From Deltaproteobacteria bacterium (lineage in GTDB: Bacteria; Desulfobacterota; DSM-4660; Desulfatiglandales; B25-G16), in the NCBI GenBank assembly GCA_003646935.1, contig QMLW01000168.1:1-5454 (forward strand): a DNA stretch of 5,454 nt. The letters run 5' to 3'. The notes below the pieces were generated by a model, which made no database searches, was not told the origin of the DNA, and saw nothing but the letters and a program-made list of their open reading frames with translations. This document shows positions 1-5,454 of this stretch, piece after piece; the stretch's first letter is position 1, and each line of letters starts with the position of its first letter. Both the position numbers and the translations under genes were made by a program.

Positions 1-663
1 CCAGTAAAACCGCTTGGTCGTGAGGAAAAGCCGGGACAGATGCCAGAGAAGGGGGTAGTCGCAGAGAAAGCTGAAGAGGTCACAGCCAAGCCCACTGGTG
101 TTGAGGAGAAGCCGACTCAAAAGCTGAAGAAGGGTACCGAGGAAAAGAAAACAGAAGAAGAGGAAATGGATGCCTACTATATCGTAAAAAAGGGCGAGAG
201 CCTTTACGATGTAGCATCCAGAGAGGATGTGTTCGGAAATAAGCTGAAATGGCCTATCCTCTATCGGCTTAACATTGATGCCCTCGCCAATCTAAGAACG
301 GAAGGAGATGTGGTGGAAAGGGCTCTACCGGAGGGATTGAAGCTAAGGATTTTGAATCCTGATGAGGTGGAGAAGAACCTAGAGAAGAGGCCAAATAGCA
401 GATGGGTGGTCAATGTGCTTTCCACCACAACGAATGAGGAGGTCGTTCCGATCACCATGACGCTTATCAAAAACGAGTACTCGGCATACCTCACCAGTGC
501 CACAGTCAAGGGTAAGGACTGGACGAGGCTGAGAGTTGGTTTCTTTACGAGCAAGGAAGAAGCCGACGCACAGGGGAAAAAGATACGGGACTTGTTACAT
601 ATCAGCGATCTATGGAGCGTGAAGTTGGGGCCAATGGAGTTCGCGGAATTCGCCGGCTACTAA
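1..663 (+). CDS. LysM and SPOR domain envelope protein, C-terminal part (5' end outside window)
   Basis: The reading frame is open from base 1 to the TAA at 661-663, so the gene very probably starts upstream. The ATG at 40 lies inside a low-complexity Lys/Glu/Pro-rich stretch and has no convincing ribosome binding site. Numbering from base 1, residues 1-55 are a charged linker. Residues about 59-118 resemble a LysM domain: a Y-I-V-K-K-G-E-S-L-Y-D-V-A start, then W-P-I-L-Y-R-L-N, and a closing L-P-E-G-L-K-L-R-I. Residues about 134-200 resemble a SPOR domain, with R-W-V-V-N-V at one end and the R-L-R-V-G-F-F strand followed by K-E-E-A-D-A at the other. LysM binds N-acetylglucosamine-containing glycan and SPOR binds denuded peptidoglycan at septa, so a cell-wall-associated periplasmic role is inferred. 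Any signal peptide or membrane anchor would be in the missing N-terminus. The SPOR call is less certain than the LysM call. Confidence 0.75.
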   Translation, partial: PVKPLGREEKPGQMPEKGVVAEKAEEVTAKPTGVEEKPTQKLKKGTEEKKTEEEEMDAYYIVKKGESLYDVASREDVFGNKLKWPILYRLNIDALANLRTEGDVVERALPEGLKLRILNPDEVEKNLEKRPNSRWVVNVLSTTTNEEVVPITMTLIKNEYSAYLTSATVKGKDWTRLRVGFFTSKEEADAQGKKIRDLLHISDLWSVKLGPMEFAEFAGY

Positions 664-781
664 AGATCTTGACTCCTCGATATTATCAGCACTGCTCACC
701 TAACGTTTTAATCCGTGAAACATCCTTCCCCAATATAGGTCTATTCAGACAAGGGATCATTCAGATAGAGGCAAAAATTAC

Positions 782-814
782 AGACTGTTTGGTTGGGGAA
801 AAGGAAAGCAGTCT
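782..814 (+). other. Hairpin in the leader of the deacetylase gene
   Basis: AGACTG at 782-787 pairs perfectly with CAGTCT at 809-814. A T-G wobble and two T-A pairs extend the stem inward to nine pairs around a 15-nt purine-rich loop. It ends 33 bases before the ATG at 848. No run of T follows, so it is unlikely to terminate the upstream gene. It may be a leader structure or chance. Nothing else recognisable was seen in 664-847, and no promoter there was convincing. Confidence 0.2.
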
Positions 815-837
815 TCTTCCTTACCAATCGGAACGAT

Positions 838-843
838 GGAAGG
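838..843 (+). promoter_or_regulatory. Ribosome binding site deciding the deacetylase start
   Basis: GGAAGG lies four bases before the ATG at 848. The alternative in-frame ATG at 836 overlaps this site and has only a weak purine stretch of its own. The spacing is slightly short, so the choice is probable rather than certain. Confidence 0.5.
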
Positions 844-847
844 CCCT

Positions 848-1597
848 ATGAAGGTTATTTTCCATAACGATTTCTATCAGGTCTACACCGCTGATCCGGC
901 TGCAGCCGCCGGACGAATGGAGGCAGTAGTTGAGGTCATAGAGGGGAGCGTTGAGTTTGTGGATGCCCAGCCCGCCTCTGAACAAGATATCACCGCAGTC
1001 CATACCGAGGCCCACATAGACCACGTGAAAGAAGGGGGCCTCTACCACATTGCGGCATTGGCGGCCGGAGGGGCAATCCAAACAGCCACACTCGGGTTGA
1101 CTGAGCCCGCCTTTGGGCTCATACGACCCCCTGGTCACCATGCATCCGCTGCATCATCCTGGGGCTTCTGTTATTTCAACAACATGGCTATAAGCCTTGA
1201 GCGGCTGAGAAGAGATAACAAGATCAAGCGTGCCTACGTGCTGGATATCGATCTCCATTTTGGGGATGGCACCGTGAACATCCTCAAGGGCAAGGATTAC
1301 GTTACAATCCATAATGTAGAGGCCAGCCAAAGAGATTCCTACATGGATGAGGTAGCCGATGCAATGACACACCTCGAGACAAACATGATCGGCATATCCG
1401 CGGGCTTTGACAACCACCAAGACGATTGGGGAGGAACCCTAACAACAGAGGATTATCGGGAGATCGGCCGATTGGTGCGAAAGGCTGCGGCGCGATGCGG
1501 AGGTGGATGCTTTGGTATACTGGAAGGAGGGTACAACCATCGGGTTTTGGGCCACAACGTCATGGCATTGATCGAGGGATTATCAGGAGAGGTATAG
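848..1597 (+). CDS. Histone deacetylase superfamily hydrolase, compact form
   Basis: This is a zinc-dependent deacetylase of the HDAC/AcuC/acetylpolyamine amidohydrolase superfamily, 249 residues from the chosen ATG (253 from the ATG at 836). The start at 848 gives M-K-V-I-F-H, a typical family N-terminus. Visible motifs are H-T-E-A-H-I-D-H-V near residues 52-60, R-P-P-G-H-H at 93-98 (catalytic His97 and His98), G-F-C-Y-F-N-N, D-I-D-L-H-F-G-D-G-T (zinc ligands Asp135 and His137), S-A-G-F-D (zinc ligand Asp188) and E-G-G-Y (catalytic Tyr229). All catalytic residues known from the family are therefore present. The usual second His of the D-x-D-x-H-H motif is Phe138. The protein is about 90 residues shorter than typical bacterial members; most of the loss lies between the T-I-H-N strand and S-A-G-F-D. 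The substrate could be an acetylated polyamine, acetyl-lysine protein or another amide; the sequence does not decide. It stands alone, with no acs or acetyltransferase gene nearby. Confidence 0.88.
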   Translation: MKVIFHNDFYQVYTADPAAAAGRMEAVVEVIEGSVEFVDAQPASEQDITAVHTEAHIDHVKEGGLYHIAALAAGGAIQTATLGLTEPAFGLIRPPGHHASAASSWGFCYFNNMAISLERLRRDNKIKRAYVLDIDLHFGDGTVNILKGKDYVTIHNVEASQRDSYMDEVADAMTHLETNMIGISAGFDNHQDDWGGTLTTEDYREIGRLVRKAAARCGGGCFGILEGGYNHRVLGHNVMALIEGLSGEV

Positions 1598-1706
1598 AGG
1601 GCTTCGCCATGGTTGGAATAGTGGCCTTAATGCCTAAGATCTTGAGCTATGAAGACGGCTAGTGTGCTGTCTCACGGGTTTCTTTAATAAATCAGCCCCG
1701 AGAAAA
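1598..1706. other. Intergenic stretch before the repeat element
   Basis: No gene, clear promoter or convincing terminator was seen. GTG at the start of GTGTGCTGTCTCAC (about 1661-1674) can pair only briefly with CAC before a T-rich stretch, too weak to call a terminator. Open frames here are extensions of frames overlapping the deacetylase gene. Confidence 0.4.
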
Positions 1707-1917
1707 GAAGTCATTGCGAGCGAAGCGAAGCAATCTCATGCCTTTAAAATTGTGCGTTTTCAACAAGATCGAAGAGATTGCGGAGCCTGTTCCGAGCGCA
1801 GCGAGGAATCTCTTGTTCATTAATGCTGAACATGTCTCTCGGATGTTTTGAACGGCCAGCTCCGAGTTTGCTTCGGCTATGCCTCGCAACCGCCTTAGGC
1901 TCCTCGCAATGACCTTC
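1707..1917. repeat. Intergenic inverted-repeat element (MITE-like, composite)
   Basis: The ends are inverted copies. GAAGTCATTGCGAG at 1707-1720 matches the reverse complement of CTCGCAATGACCTTC at 1903-1917 apart from a single-base indel, and 11 bases (GTCATTGCGAG) are identical. Inside are smaller related dyads. ATTGC at 1713-1717 pairs with GCAAT at 1730-1734 around GAGCGAAGCGAA. AAGAGATT at 1772-1779 pairs perfectly with AATCTCTT at 1807-1814, enclosing a GCGCAGCGAGG segment of the same family. A further GC-rich copy lies at about 1868-1913. The pattern of 'attgcgag...gcgaagc...caatctc' modules is a well-known dispersed intergenic repeat in many environmental bacteria, deltaproteobacteria included. 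It encodes no transposase, and the minus-strand frames across it (1692-1968) are spurious translations. The exact borders are inferred from the terminal match; no target-site duplication was evident. Confidence 0.75.
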
Positions 1918-1930
1918 AGCGGGCTCACAT

Positions 1931-1959
1931 TTTACAAGGTATTTCTGGGACACGATACG
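1931..1959 (+). promoter_or_regulatory. Candidate sigma70-type promoter for the lipid kinase gene
   Basis: TTTACA at 1931-1936 matches five of six bases of the -35 consensus. After a 17-bp spacer, GATACG at 1954-1959 matches three of six of the -10 consensus. It sits between the repeat element and the kinase start, with about 40 bases of predicted leader. The weak -10 makes this tentative. Confidence 0.28.
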
Positions 1960-2003
1960 AGCCACCATGCAAAAAAGTTACAGAAACCTCGAAACGAGTA
2001 ATT

Positions 2004-2936
2004 ATGGCATCAAGAAAGATAGCGTTCATCGTTAATCCCAATGCGGCAATGGGCACCGTCGAGAGGGAATGGCCGAGGATTCGGGACCTGGCAAAACACC
2101 GGTTGGGCGAGTTTCAGGCCTTCCTTACCGCCGGCCCACGGCATGCGACCACCCTCACCCGCCGTGCCCTTCAACAGGGCAGCGAGGTAGTGATCTGTGT
2201 AGGAGGAGACGGAACGCTTAATGAAGTGGTGAACGGCTTCATGGGAGAGGACGGTCCCCTTCGACCCGAGACCATGCTGGGGTTCATCCCCCGGGGCACA
2301 GGATGTGATTTCATCAAAACCATCCCCCTACCCAAGGCCCCGGAAAGGGCTTTGGACATAATCAAGGACTTTCATGCCCGGCATATCGACCTGGGACGGA
2401 TAAGCTATAGGGATCGCCATGGAAATCCCTCTCTACGATACTTCCATAACGTGACCAGCTTTGGCCTTGGAGGCGAGGTAGATGATCGTGTGAACAGAAC
2501 TACCAAGGCCTTTGGCGGGTTTGTCTCGTTCATCTGGGCCACCCTGATCTCCATCCTGATCTACGATAAGAAACGAATACACCTGAAGGTAGACGAGGGC
2601 TTCAGTCAGACGGTAGTATGCTGGAACGTAGCAGTCGCCAACGGCCAGTATCATGGCGGCGGTATGTGGGTTGCGCCTGAGGCGAGAGTGGACGATGGCA
2701 TGTTTCACGTGACCATGATCGGGGATTTCACCCTTCCGGAGGTATTTTGGAACCTGCCCAGGCTTTACAACGGCACACTCATTCAGCACGAAAAGGTAAC
2801 AACGTTGGTGGGTAAGAGCATTGAGGCCTCCTCTGAGCAGAGGGTGCTTTTGGATGTGGATGGTGAGCAGCCTGGCCAACTGCCTGTTACCATTGACATA
2901 GTGCCAGGGGCGGTTTCCCTCATCACTCCGCCATAG
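2004..2936 (+). CDS. Diacylglycerol kinase family lipid kinase (YegS/BmrU/LCB5-like)
   Basis: This 310-residue cytosolic or membrane-associated lipid kinase of the DAGK catalytic-domain family transfers phosphate from a nucleotide to a lipid hydroxyl (diacylglycerol, sphingoid base or similar). The N-terminal domain opens with I-A-F-I-V-N-P-N at 6-13, the nucleotide-binding start of the family. The signature G-G-D-G-T-L-N-E-V-V-N-G is at 67-78. P-R-G-T-G-C-D-F at 96-103 is the second nucleotide motif, with Cys101 where the common form has Asn (GTGNDF). The C-terminal beta-rich domain has N-G-Q-Y-H-G-G-G at 213-220, A-P-E-A-R-V-D-D-G at 224-232 and D-V-D-G-E at 284-288, all expected in full-length members. 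Length is normal and the gene looks intact. ATG 2004 is the only reasonable start in frame, although its ribosome binding site (ACGAG) is weak. A GGCGG/CCGCC pair (2909-2913 and 2928-2932) overlaps the end of the gene without a T tail. The exact lipid substrate cannot be read from the sequence. Confidence 0.9.
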   Translation: MASRKIAFIVNPNAAMGTVEREWPRIRDLAKHRLGEFQAFLTAGPRHATTLTRRALQQGSEVVICVGGDGTLNEVVNGFMGEDGPLRPETMLGFIPRGTGCDFIKTIPLPKAPERALDIIKDFHARHIDLGRISYRDRHGNPSLRYFHNVTSFGLGGEVDDRVNRTTKAFGGFVSFIWATLISILIYDKKRIHLKVDEGFSQTVVCWNVAVANGQYHGGGMWVAPEARVDDGMFHVTMIGDFTLPEVFWNLPRLYNGTLIQHEKVTTLVGKSIEASSEQRVLLDVDGEQPGQLPVTIDIVPGAVSLITPP

Positions 2937-3227
2937 ATTTCCCTCCGTTGTTATCATTCCTTTTCCTATCAAAGGTCAATACTCGAGACACAGGGATATG
3001 AAACACGTGTGTTCTCACGTCAGTCAAGGCTCCAGGATGTTCTTATTCCGAATTTATTAAAACTACTATTGGTTTTCTATTCCCTTTATTCCCGGAAAAT
3101 GGTAGACCTTCCTCAAAAAAATTGGCAGGATTTGCCCCTTTGAGGCCGATGGAAGTCATCATCAGGCATACATCTGGATAGAGCTCGTGGGGGTGTGGCT
3201 GCTCTGTCGAAATGGAGAGGAAGAGAA
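2937..3227. other. Intergenic region between the lipid kinase and the M24 gene
   Basis: No gene is supported in these 291 bases. A short dyad, ACGTG at 3005-3009 with CACGT at 3016-3020, overlaps the 8-bp palindrome ACACGTGT (3003-3010); an operator is possible but unproven. A weak promoter-like pair is TTCTTA (3040-3045) and TACTAT (3064-3069), spacing 18, with only partial consensus matches. A 14-codon frame at 3099-3143 has no recognisable features. Confidence 0.35.
3214..3220 (+). promoter_or_regulatory. Strong ribosome binding site deciding the M24 start
   Basis: GGAGAGG lies seven bases before ATG 3228 in a purine-rich run. The longer in-frame GTG start at 3195 would place this site inside the coding region and has itself only a G-rich, less well-placed upstream stretch. 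Confidence 0.75.
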
Positions 3228-4472
3228 ATGAACTACAGGGAATGGGTGCGGGATGAATTGAGAGGATTAAGTAAATCCATGGGTTTCCGCTACACCCCTT
3301 TGAAAGAGATTGAAAGGCGTATATCACGGCTGAGAGAGGCGATGGAAACACAGGGCATGGATGCCCTTCTGGTGGTGCAGAAAATGGACCTCTACTACCT
3401 CTCGGGAACCACACAGGATAGCACCCTGTTCATCCCACTGGAGGGAAGGCCCCTACTTCTGGTCAGGAGGGAACTGGAGCGCGCCGAGATCGAATCGCCG
3501 CTCGAAGAGGTAGTAGCCCTAACGTCCATGCGCGAGCTTCCCGCCCTCATACGAGAGCACTGGGGCAGGCTCCCCCACACTCTCGGGCTTGAGCTCGACG
3601 TGCTCCCTGTTCGGGATTACACCAAGTACGGGGATCTCTTTAAGGGCTCCAGGCTCATGGATGCCTCGTCCTTGATCAGAGATGTGCGCAGGATAAAGTC
3701 CCCATTCGAGATAGAGCTCATGAGAGGTGCCGGGGACATAGGCAGGAAGACCTTTCAAAGGGGAAAAGAGATCCTGAAGGATGGGATGACGGAGATCGAG
3801 TTCGGAGGTCATCTGGAAACCGTGGCCAAGGGGTACGGTCATGAGGGCCTTCTGAGGGTGAGATCGCTCAACTACGAGGCCTACACATGGCATGTGCTGA
3901 GCGGCCCTTCCGGCGGCATCGTGAGCCAGTCAGACTCCCCCATGGGCGGGCTTGGCCTTTCGCCCGCCTTTCCCGTGGGAGCGAGCCTCAGGGCAATGAG
4001 GGCCCACGAACCAATCCTGGTGGACTTCGGCATCTGCTACCACGGGTACCAGGCGGATGAGACCCGCATGTTCTCGATAGGAAAGATGAACAAGAAGTTC
4101 ATCGACGCCTATCAGGCCTGCAGGGAGATCCATGATGCAGTCCTGGAGGAGACAAGGCCGGGAGCGGACTGCGAGGCGATCTTTCTAAATTCACTGCGGC
4201 TCGCGAAAAGGCTTGGCTACGGGGACAGCTACCTTGGTCCACCTGGACTTCAGACACGGTTCATCGGCCACGGCATCGGCCTGGAGCTCAACGAGCCCCC
4301 CTTCCTCGCCCAGGGCCATTCCTATCCCCTGGAGGAAGGGATGACCTTCGCCGTGGAGCCGAAGATCGTGTTCCCCGGCGAGGGCTCGGTGGGGATTGAA
4401 AACACCCTGGTGGTCACCAAAGATGGCTACGAGATCCTCACCCCTCTGGAGATGGATATCCTCGAGGTATAA
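3228..4472 (+). CDS. M24 (creatinase/Xaa-Pro aminopeptidase-like) metallohydrolase family protein
   Basis: The protein is 414 residues from ATG 3228 (425 from GTG 3195), the usual length for a two-domain creatinase-like protein. Residues about 25-150 form the creatinase N-terminal domain, with R-I-S-R-L-R-E-A-M, then M-D-A-L-L-V-V and Y-Y-L-S-G-T. A linker with R-D-V-R-R-I-K-S-P-F-E-I leads into the pita-bread M24 domain. All five metal ligands of the family are visible: Asp266 (V-D-F-G), Asp277 (A-D-E-T-R), His348 (G-H-G-I-G), Glu377 (V-E-P-K) and Glu391 (I-E-N-T). By motif alignment with E. coli PepP, two non-metal histidines are not kept. The S-G-P-S-G-G-I-V-S segment has Ser233 at the position of PepP His243, and Asn355 stands seven residues after the metal His, where PepP has His361. 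An extra stretch rich in Gly and Pro (G-G-L-G-L-S-P-A-F-P) separates the first motif from the metal site. Classical Xaa-Pro aminopeptidase activity is therefore doubtful. It appears monocistronic and intact. Confidence 0.88.
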   Translation: MNYREWVRDELRGLSKSMGFRYTPLKEIERRISRLREAMETQGMDALLVVQKMDLYYLSGTTQDSTLFIPLEGRPLLLVRRELERAEIESPLEEVVALTSMRELPALIREHWGRLPHTLGLELDVLPVRDYTKYGDLFKGSRLMDASSLIRDVRRIKSPFEIELMRGAGDIGRKTFQRGKEILKDGMTEIEFGGHLETVAKGYGHEGLLRVRSLNYEAYTWHVLSGPSGGIVSQSDSPMGGLGLSPAFPVGASLRAMRAHEPILVDFGICYHGYQADETRMFSIGKMNKKFIDAYQACREIHDAVLEETRPGADCEAIFLNSLRLAKRLGYGDSYLGPPGLQTRFIGHGIGLELNEPPFLAQGHSYPLEEGMTFAVEPKIVFPGEGSVGIENTLVVTKDGYEILTPLEMDILEV

Positions 4473-4484
4473 GATTGATTTTAG

Positions 4485-4559
4485 CTTTGTGGGCATGGAA
4501 ACACAAAGATACCACACTGCTCCTTCGAGCTTTTTGCTATTAAAACAAACAATTTTAAT
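4485..4559. repeat. AT-rich small inverted repeats in the convergent gap
   Basis: Two perfect 7-bp dyads lie here: CTTTGTG (4485-4491) with CACAAAG (4502-4508), loop 10, and ATTAAAA (4539-4545) with TTTTAAT (4553-4559), loop 7. They follow the M24 stop codon within the 194-base gap (4473-4666) between convergent genes, which is much richer in A and T than the flanking genes. No gene is supported in the gap. Confidence 0.4.
4519..4535 (+). terminator. Weak candidate terminator of the M24 gene
   Basis: GCTC (4519-4522), a CTTC loop and GAGC (4527-4530) are followed directly by five T. The stem has only four pairs, so termination strength would be low. The 7-bp dyad just upstream (4485-4508) may contribute. 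Confidence 0.3.
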
Positions 4560-4638
4560 CCCTCCTTTAATGACATATCCAAGTTTTTTTATAAACCTTC
4601 TCAGCCTTATTCATTAGAATTCAACTTTTCTTCTATTC

Positions 4639-4671
4639 TATGATTGTGGATATGCATTATATCCCATCATA
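4639..4671. repeat. Interrupted dyad overlapping the ybaK stop codon
   Basis: TATGAT (4639-4644) pairs with ATCATA (4666-4671) and, inside it, GGATAT (4648-4653) pairs with ATATCC (4659-4664). A small internal loop (TGT against C) separates the two stems and the apical loop is five bases. The outer arm includes the TGA stop of the minus-strand gene. No T run follows on either strand, so it is not a standard terminator, though it could stabilise the 3' end of the transcript. Confidence 0.35.
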
Positions 4672-5149
4672 TTGCGACATTCACAGGCGTGGGATTGAGG
4701 ATCTTTTTAAGGTCTCCTGGAGACATCTCCGCAAGCAAACCCTTTTTGCCAGCATTGATGTAGATCTTGCTAAGCCCCAGTATGGACTGCTCCACGAAAA
4801 CCCTGAGGGGCTTTCTCGTTCCAAAAGGGGAAATCCCGCCCACGAAGTAGCCCGTATGCTTGTGCGCCACGTGGGGTTCACAGGGTCGTACCGATTTGAC
4901 CCCCAGAACCCTCGCCAGCGCCTTGGTGGTAACCTGCCTGCCCCCGTGCATGAGCACCAAAAACGGGCTGCCTGCCTCATCCTCCATGACGAGCGTCTTG
5001 ACCACCAGGCTTTCGTCCACGCCGAGCTCCCGAGCCGCTACCTCTGTGCCGCCTTTCTCCTCAAATTTATAGTGCTGCAAGGTGAAATCGGCGCCATGTT
5101 CCCTCAATGCCCGAATTGCCTGTGTGGCCGAAAACCTCTCCTTTTCCAT
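4667..5149 (-). CDS. ybaK: YbaK/ProX-family Cys-tRNA(Pro) deacylase
   Basis: This 160-residue protein has the single-domain length and motifs of YbaK, a cytosolic editing enzyme that hydrolyses cysteine mischarged on tRNA(Pro) by prolyl-tRNA synthetase. Visible markers are an N-terminal helix starting A-T-Q-A-I-R-A-L, the strand ending H-Y-K-F-E, V-V-K-T-L at 49-53 with Lys51 at the position of the essential lysine, and the strongly conserved H-T-G-Y-F-V-G-G-I-S-P-F-G at 98-110. They are followed by I-Y-I-N-A-G-K-K-G-L (129-138) and the P-G-D-L-K-K-I-L end. On the minus strand GGGAG (plus-strand 5157-5161) lies seven bases before the ATG, supporting this start. The gene sits 80 bp downstream of tgt in the same direction with no evident terminator between, so co-transcription is likely. 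The 187-codon plus-strand frame over it (4640-5203) has no family features. Related families (ProXp-ala, EbsC) are less likely given the G-Y-x-V-G-G-I-S-P motif. Confidence 0.92.
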   Translation of the reverse strand: MEKERFSATQAIRALREHGADFTLQHYKFEEKGGTEVAARELGVDESLVVKTLVMEDEAGSPFLVLMHGGRQVTTKALARVLGVKSVRPCEPHVAHKHTGYFVGGISPFGTRKPLRVFVEQSILGLSKIYINAGKKGLLAEMSPGDLKKILNPTPVNVAI

Positions 5150-5229
5150 GGTTCAGCTCCCTCTCTTCCCTTCTTAGGTATTGTTCTCTCGCTGATCTCT
5201 TAGAATTTCAGGATACTATCTTTCAAGGG

Positions 5230-5454
5230 CTATGAGAGCCATTCCTTCTCAAGGGCCTTGAGCTTCCCCTCCTGTATCGATTCACGGATCTCACGCGTCA
5301 ATGATTCCAAAAAATAAAGGTTGTGAATAGTCGCCAGCCGTATTGCCGAGGGATCCTTGGTCATGAACAGATGCCTGAGATAGGCCTTGGAGTACTTCCG
5401 ACAAGTGTAGCAAGGACATCCATTCTCGATGGGGTTAGGATCCTCCTTGAAACG
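5230..5454 (-). CDS. tgt: Queuine tRNA-ribosyltransferase, C-terminal end (5' part outside window)
   Basis: On the minus strand a frame is open from the window edge to a TAG at 5232-5230, giving 74 residues. It contains C-P-C-Y-T-C, then R-K-Y-S-K-A-Y-L-R-H-L, then R-L-A-T-I-H-N-L-Y-F. This is the zinc-binding C-terminus of bacterial Tgt: three cysteines (fragment residues 13, 15 and 18) and a histidine 26 residues after the last one (residue 44), the same spacing as in E. coli and Zymomonas Tgt. The end (I-R-E-S-I-Q-E-G-K-L) is also typical. Tgt exchanges guanine at position 34 of tRNAs with GUN anticodons for preQ1 in bacteria, the committed step of queuosine insertion. The catalytic aspartates and the start lie beyond the window. 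The fragment ends at the normal family C-terminus and shows no damage. It is the probable first or upstream gene of a transcript including ybaK. Confidence 0.93.
   Translation of the reverse strand, partial: RFKEDPNPIENGCPCYTCRKYSKAYLRHLFMTKDPSAIRLATIHNLYFLESLTREIRESIQEGKLKALEKEWLS

Noticed and set aside
669..697. TTGACT after the SPOR gene as a -35 box
   Set aside because: No acceptable -10 hexamer lies 16-18 bases downstream.
612..851. 79-codon plus-strand frame bridging the SPOR gene and the deacetylase gene
   Set aside because: It overlaps both real genes out of frame, has no domain, and lacks a convincing ribosome binding site.
1692..1968. Two overlapping minus-strand frames of 74 and 78 codons in the gap after the deacetylase
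   Set aside because: They run across the inverted-repeat element and give the familiar spurious peptides ('RFARND', 'CEEPK') of such repeats.
2433..2972. 179-codon minus-strand open frame
   Set aside because: It is antisense to the lipid kinase, whose motifs and length are all in order; the translation has no recognisable domain.
3099..3143. 14-codon frame after a GGAAA stretch upstream of the M24 gene, considered as a leader peptide
   Set aside because: It is too short to judge, has no regulatory codon run, and no attenuator-like hairpins follow it.
4640..5203. 187-codon plus-strand open frame
   Set aside because: It lies opposite the well-supported ybaK gene, is rich in residues typical of antisense frames, and shows no known domain.
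1..5454. Search for a defence system, CRISPR array, toxin-antitoxin pair, phage or transposase gene
   Set aside because: All sizeable coding regions are explained by housekeeping-type families; no regularly spaced repeats, tRNA genes or transposase motifs were seen.

Overview
The window looks like an ordinary chromosomal housekeeping stretch from a bacterium of moderate GC content, most plausibly a Desulfobacterota (deltaproteobacterial) lineage. This is an inference from three things: the LysM-plus-SPOR protein, the compact HDAC-type deacetylase with sequence features I associate with that group, and an intergenic repeat of the kind that litters such genomes (its spurious translation gives fragments like 'RFARND' and 'CEEPK'). 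No taxonomic marker is present to prove it.

Layout. Positions 1-663 (+) hold the C-terminal part of a secreted or periplasmic envelope protein: a Lys/Glu-rich linker, a LysM-like domain and a SPOR-like domain. After about 180 bp comes a compact histone-deacetylase-superfamily hydrolase (848-1597, +). A 406-bp gap follows, about half of it filled by an imperfect inverted-repeat element (1707-1917). Next is a diacylglycerol/sphingosine-kinase-family lipid kinase (2004-2936, +). A 291-bp gap leads to an M24/creatinase-fold protein (3228-4472, +), which keeps all five metal ligands but has changed the two accessory histidines of active aminopeptidases.

An AT-rich gap with several small dyads (4473-4666) separates it from two convergent minus-strand genes. 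These are a YbaK/ProX-family Cys-tRNA(Pro) deacylase (4667-5149) and, upstream of it, the last 74 codons of queuine tRNA-ribosyltransferase tgt (5230-5454), recognised from its zinc motif even though its start lies outside the window.

How the genes relate. The tgt-ybaK pair is co-oriented with 80 bp between them and no evident terminator, so it may be one transcript serving tRNA modification and translation quality control. The four plus-strand genes are spaced 180-400 bp apart and share no obvious pathway, so they are probably separate transcription units. I found no CRISPR array, RNA gene, transposase, phage gene or defence system. The items most worth a second look are the histidine substitutions in the M24 protein, the missing central segment of the deacetylase, and the repeat element.
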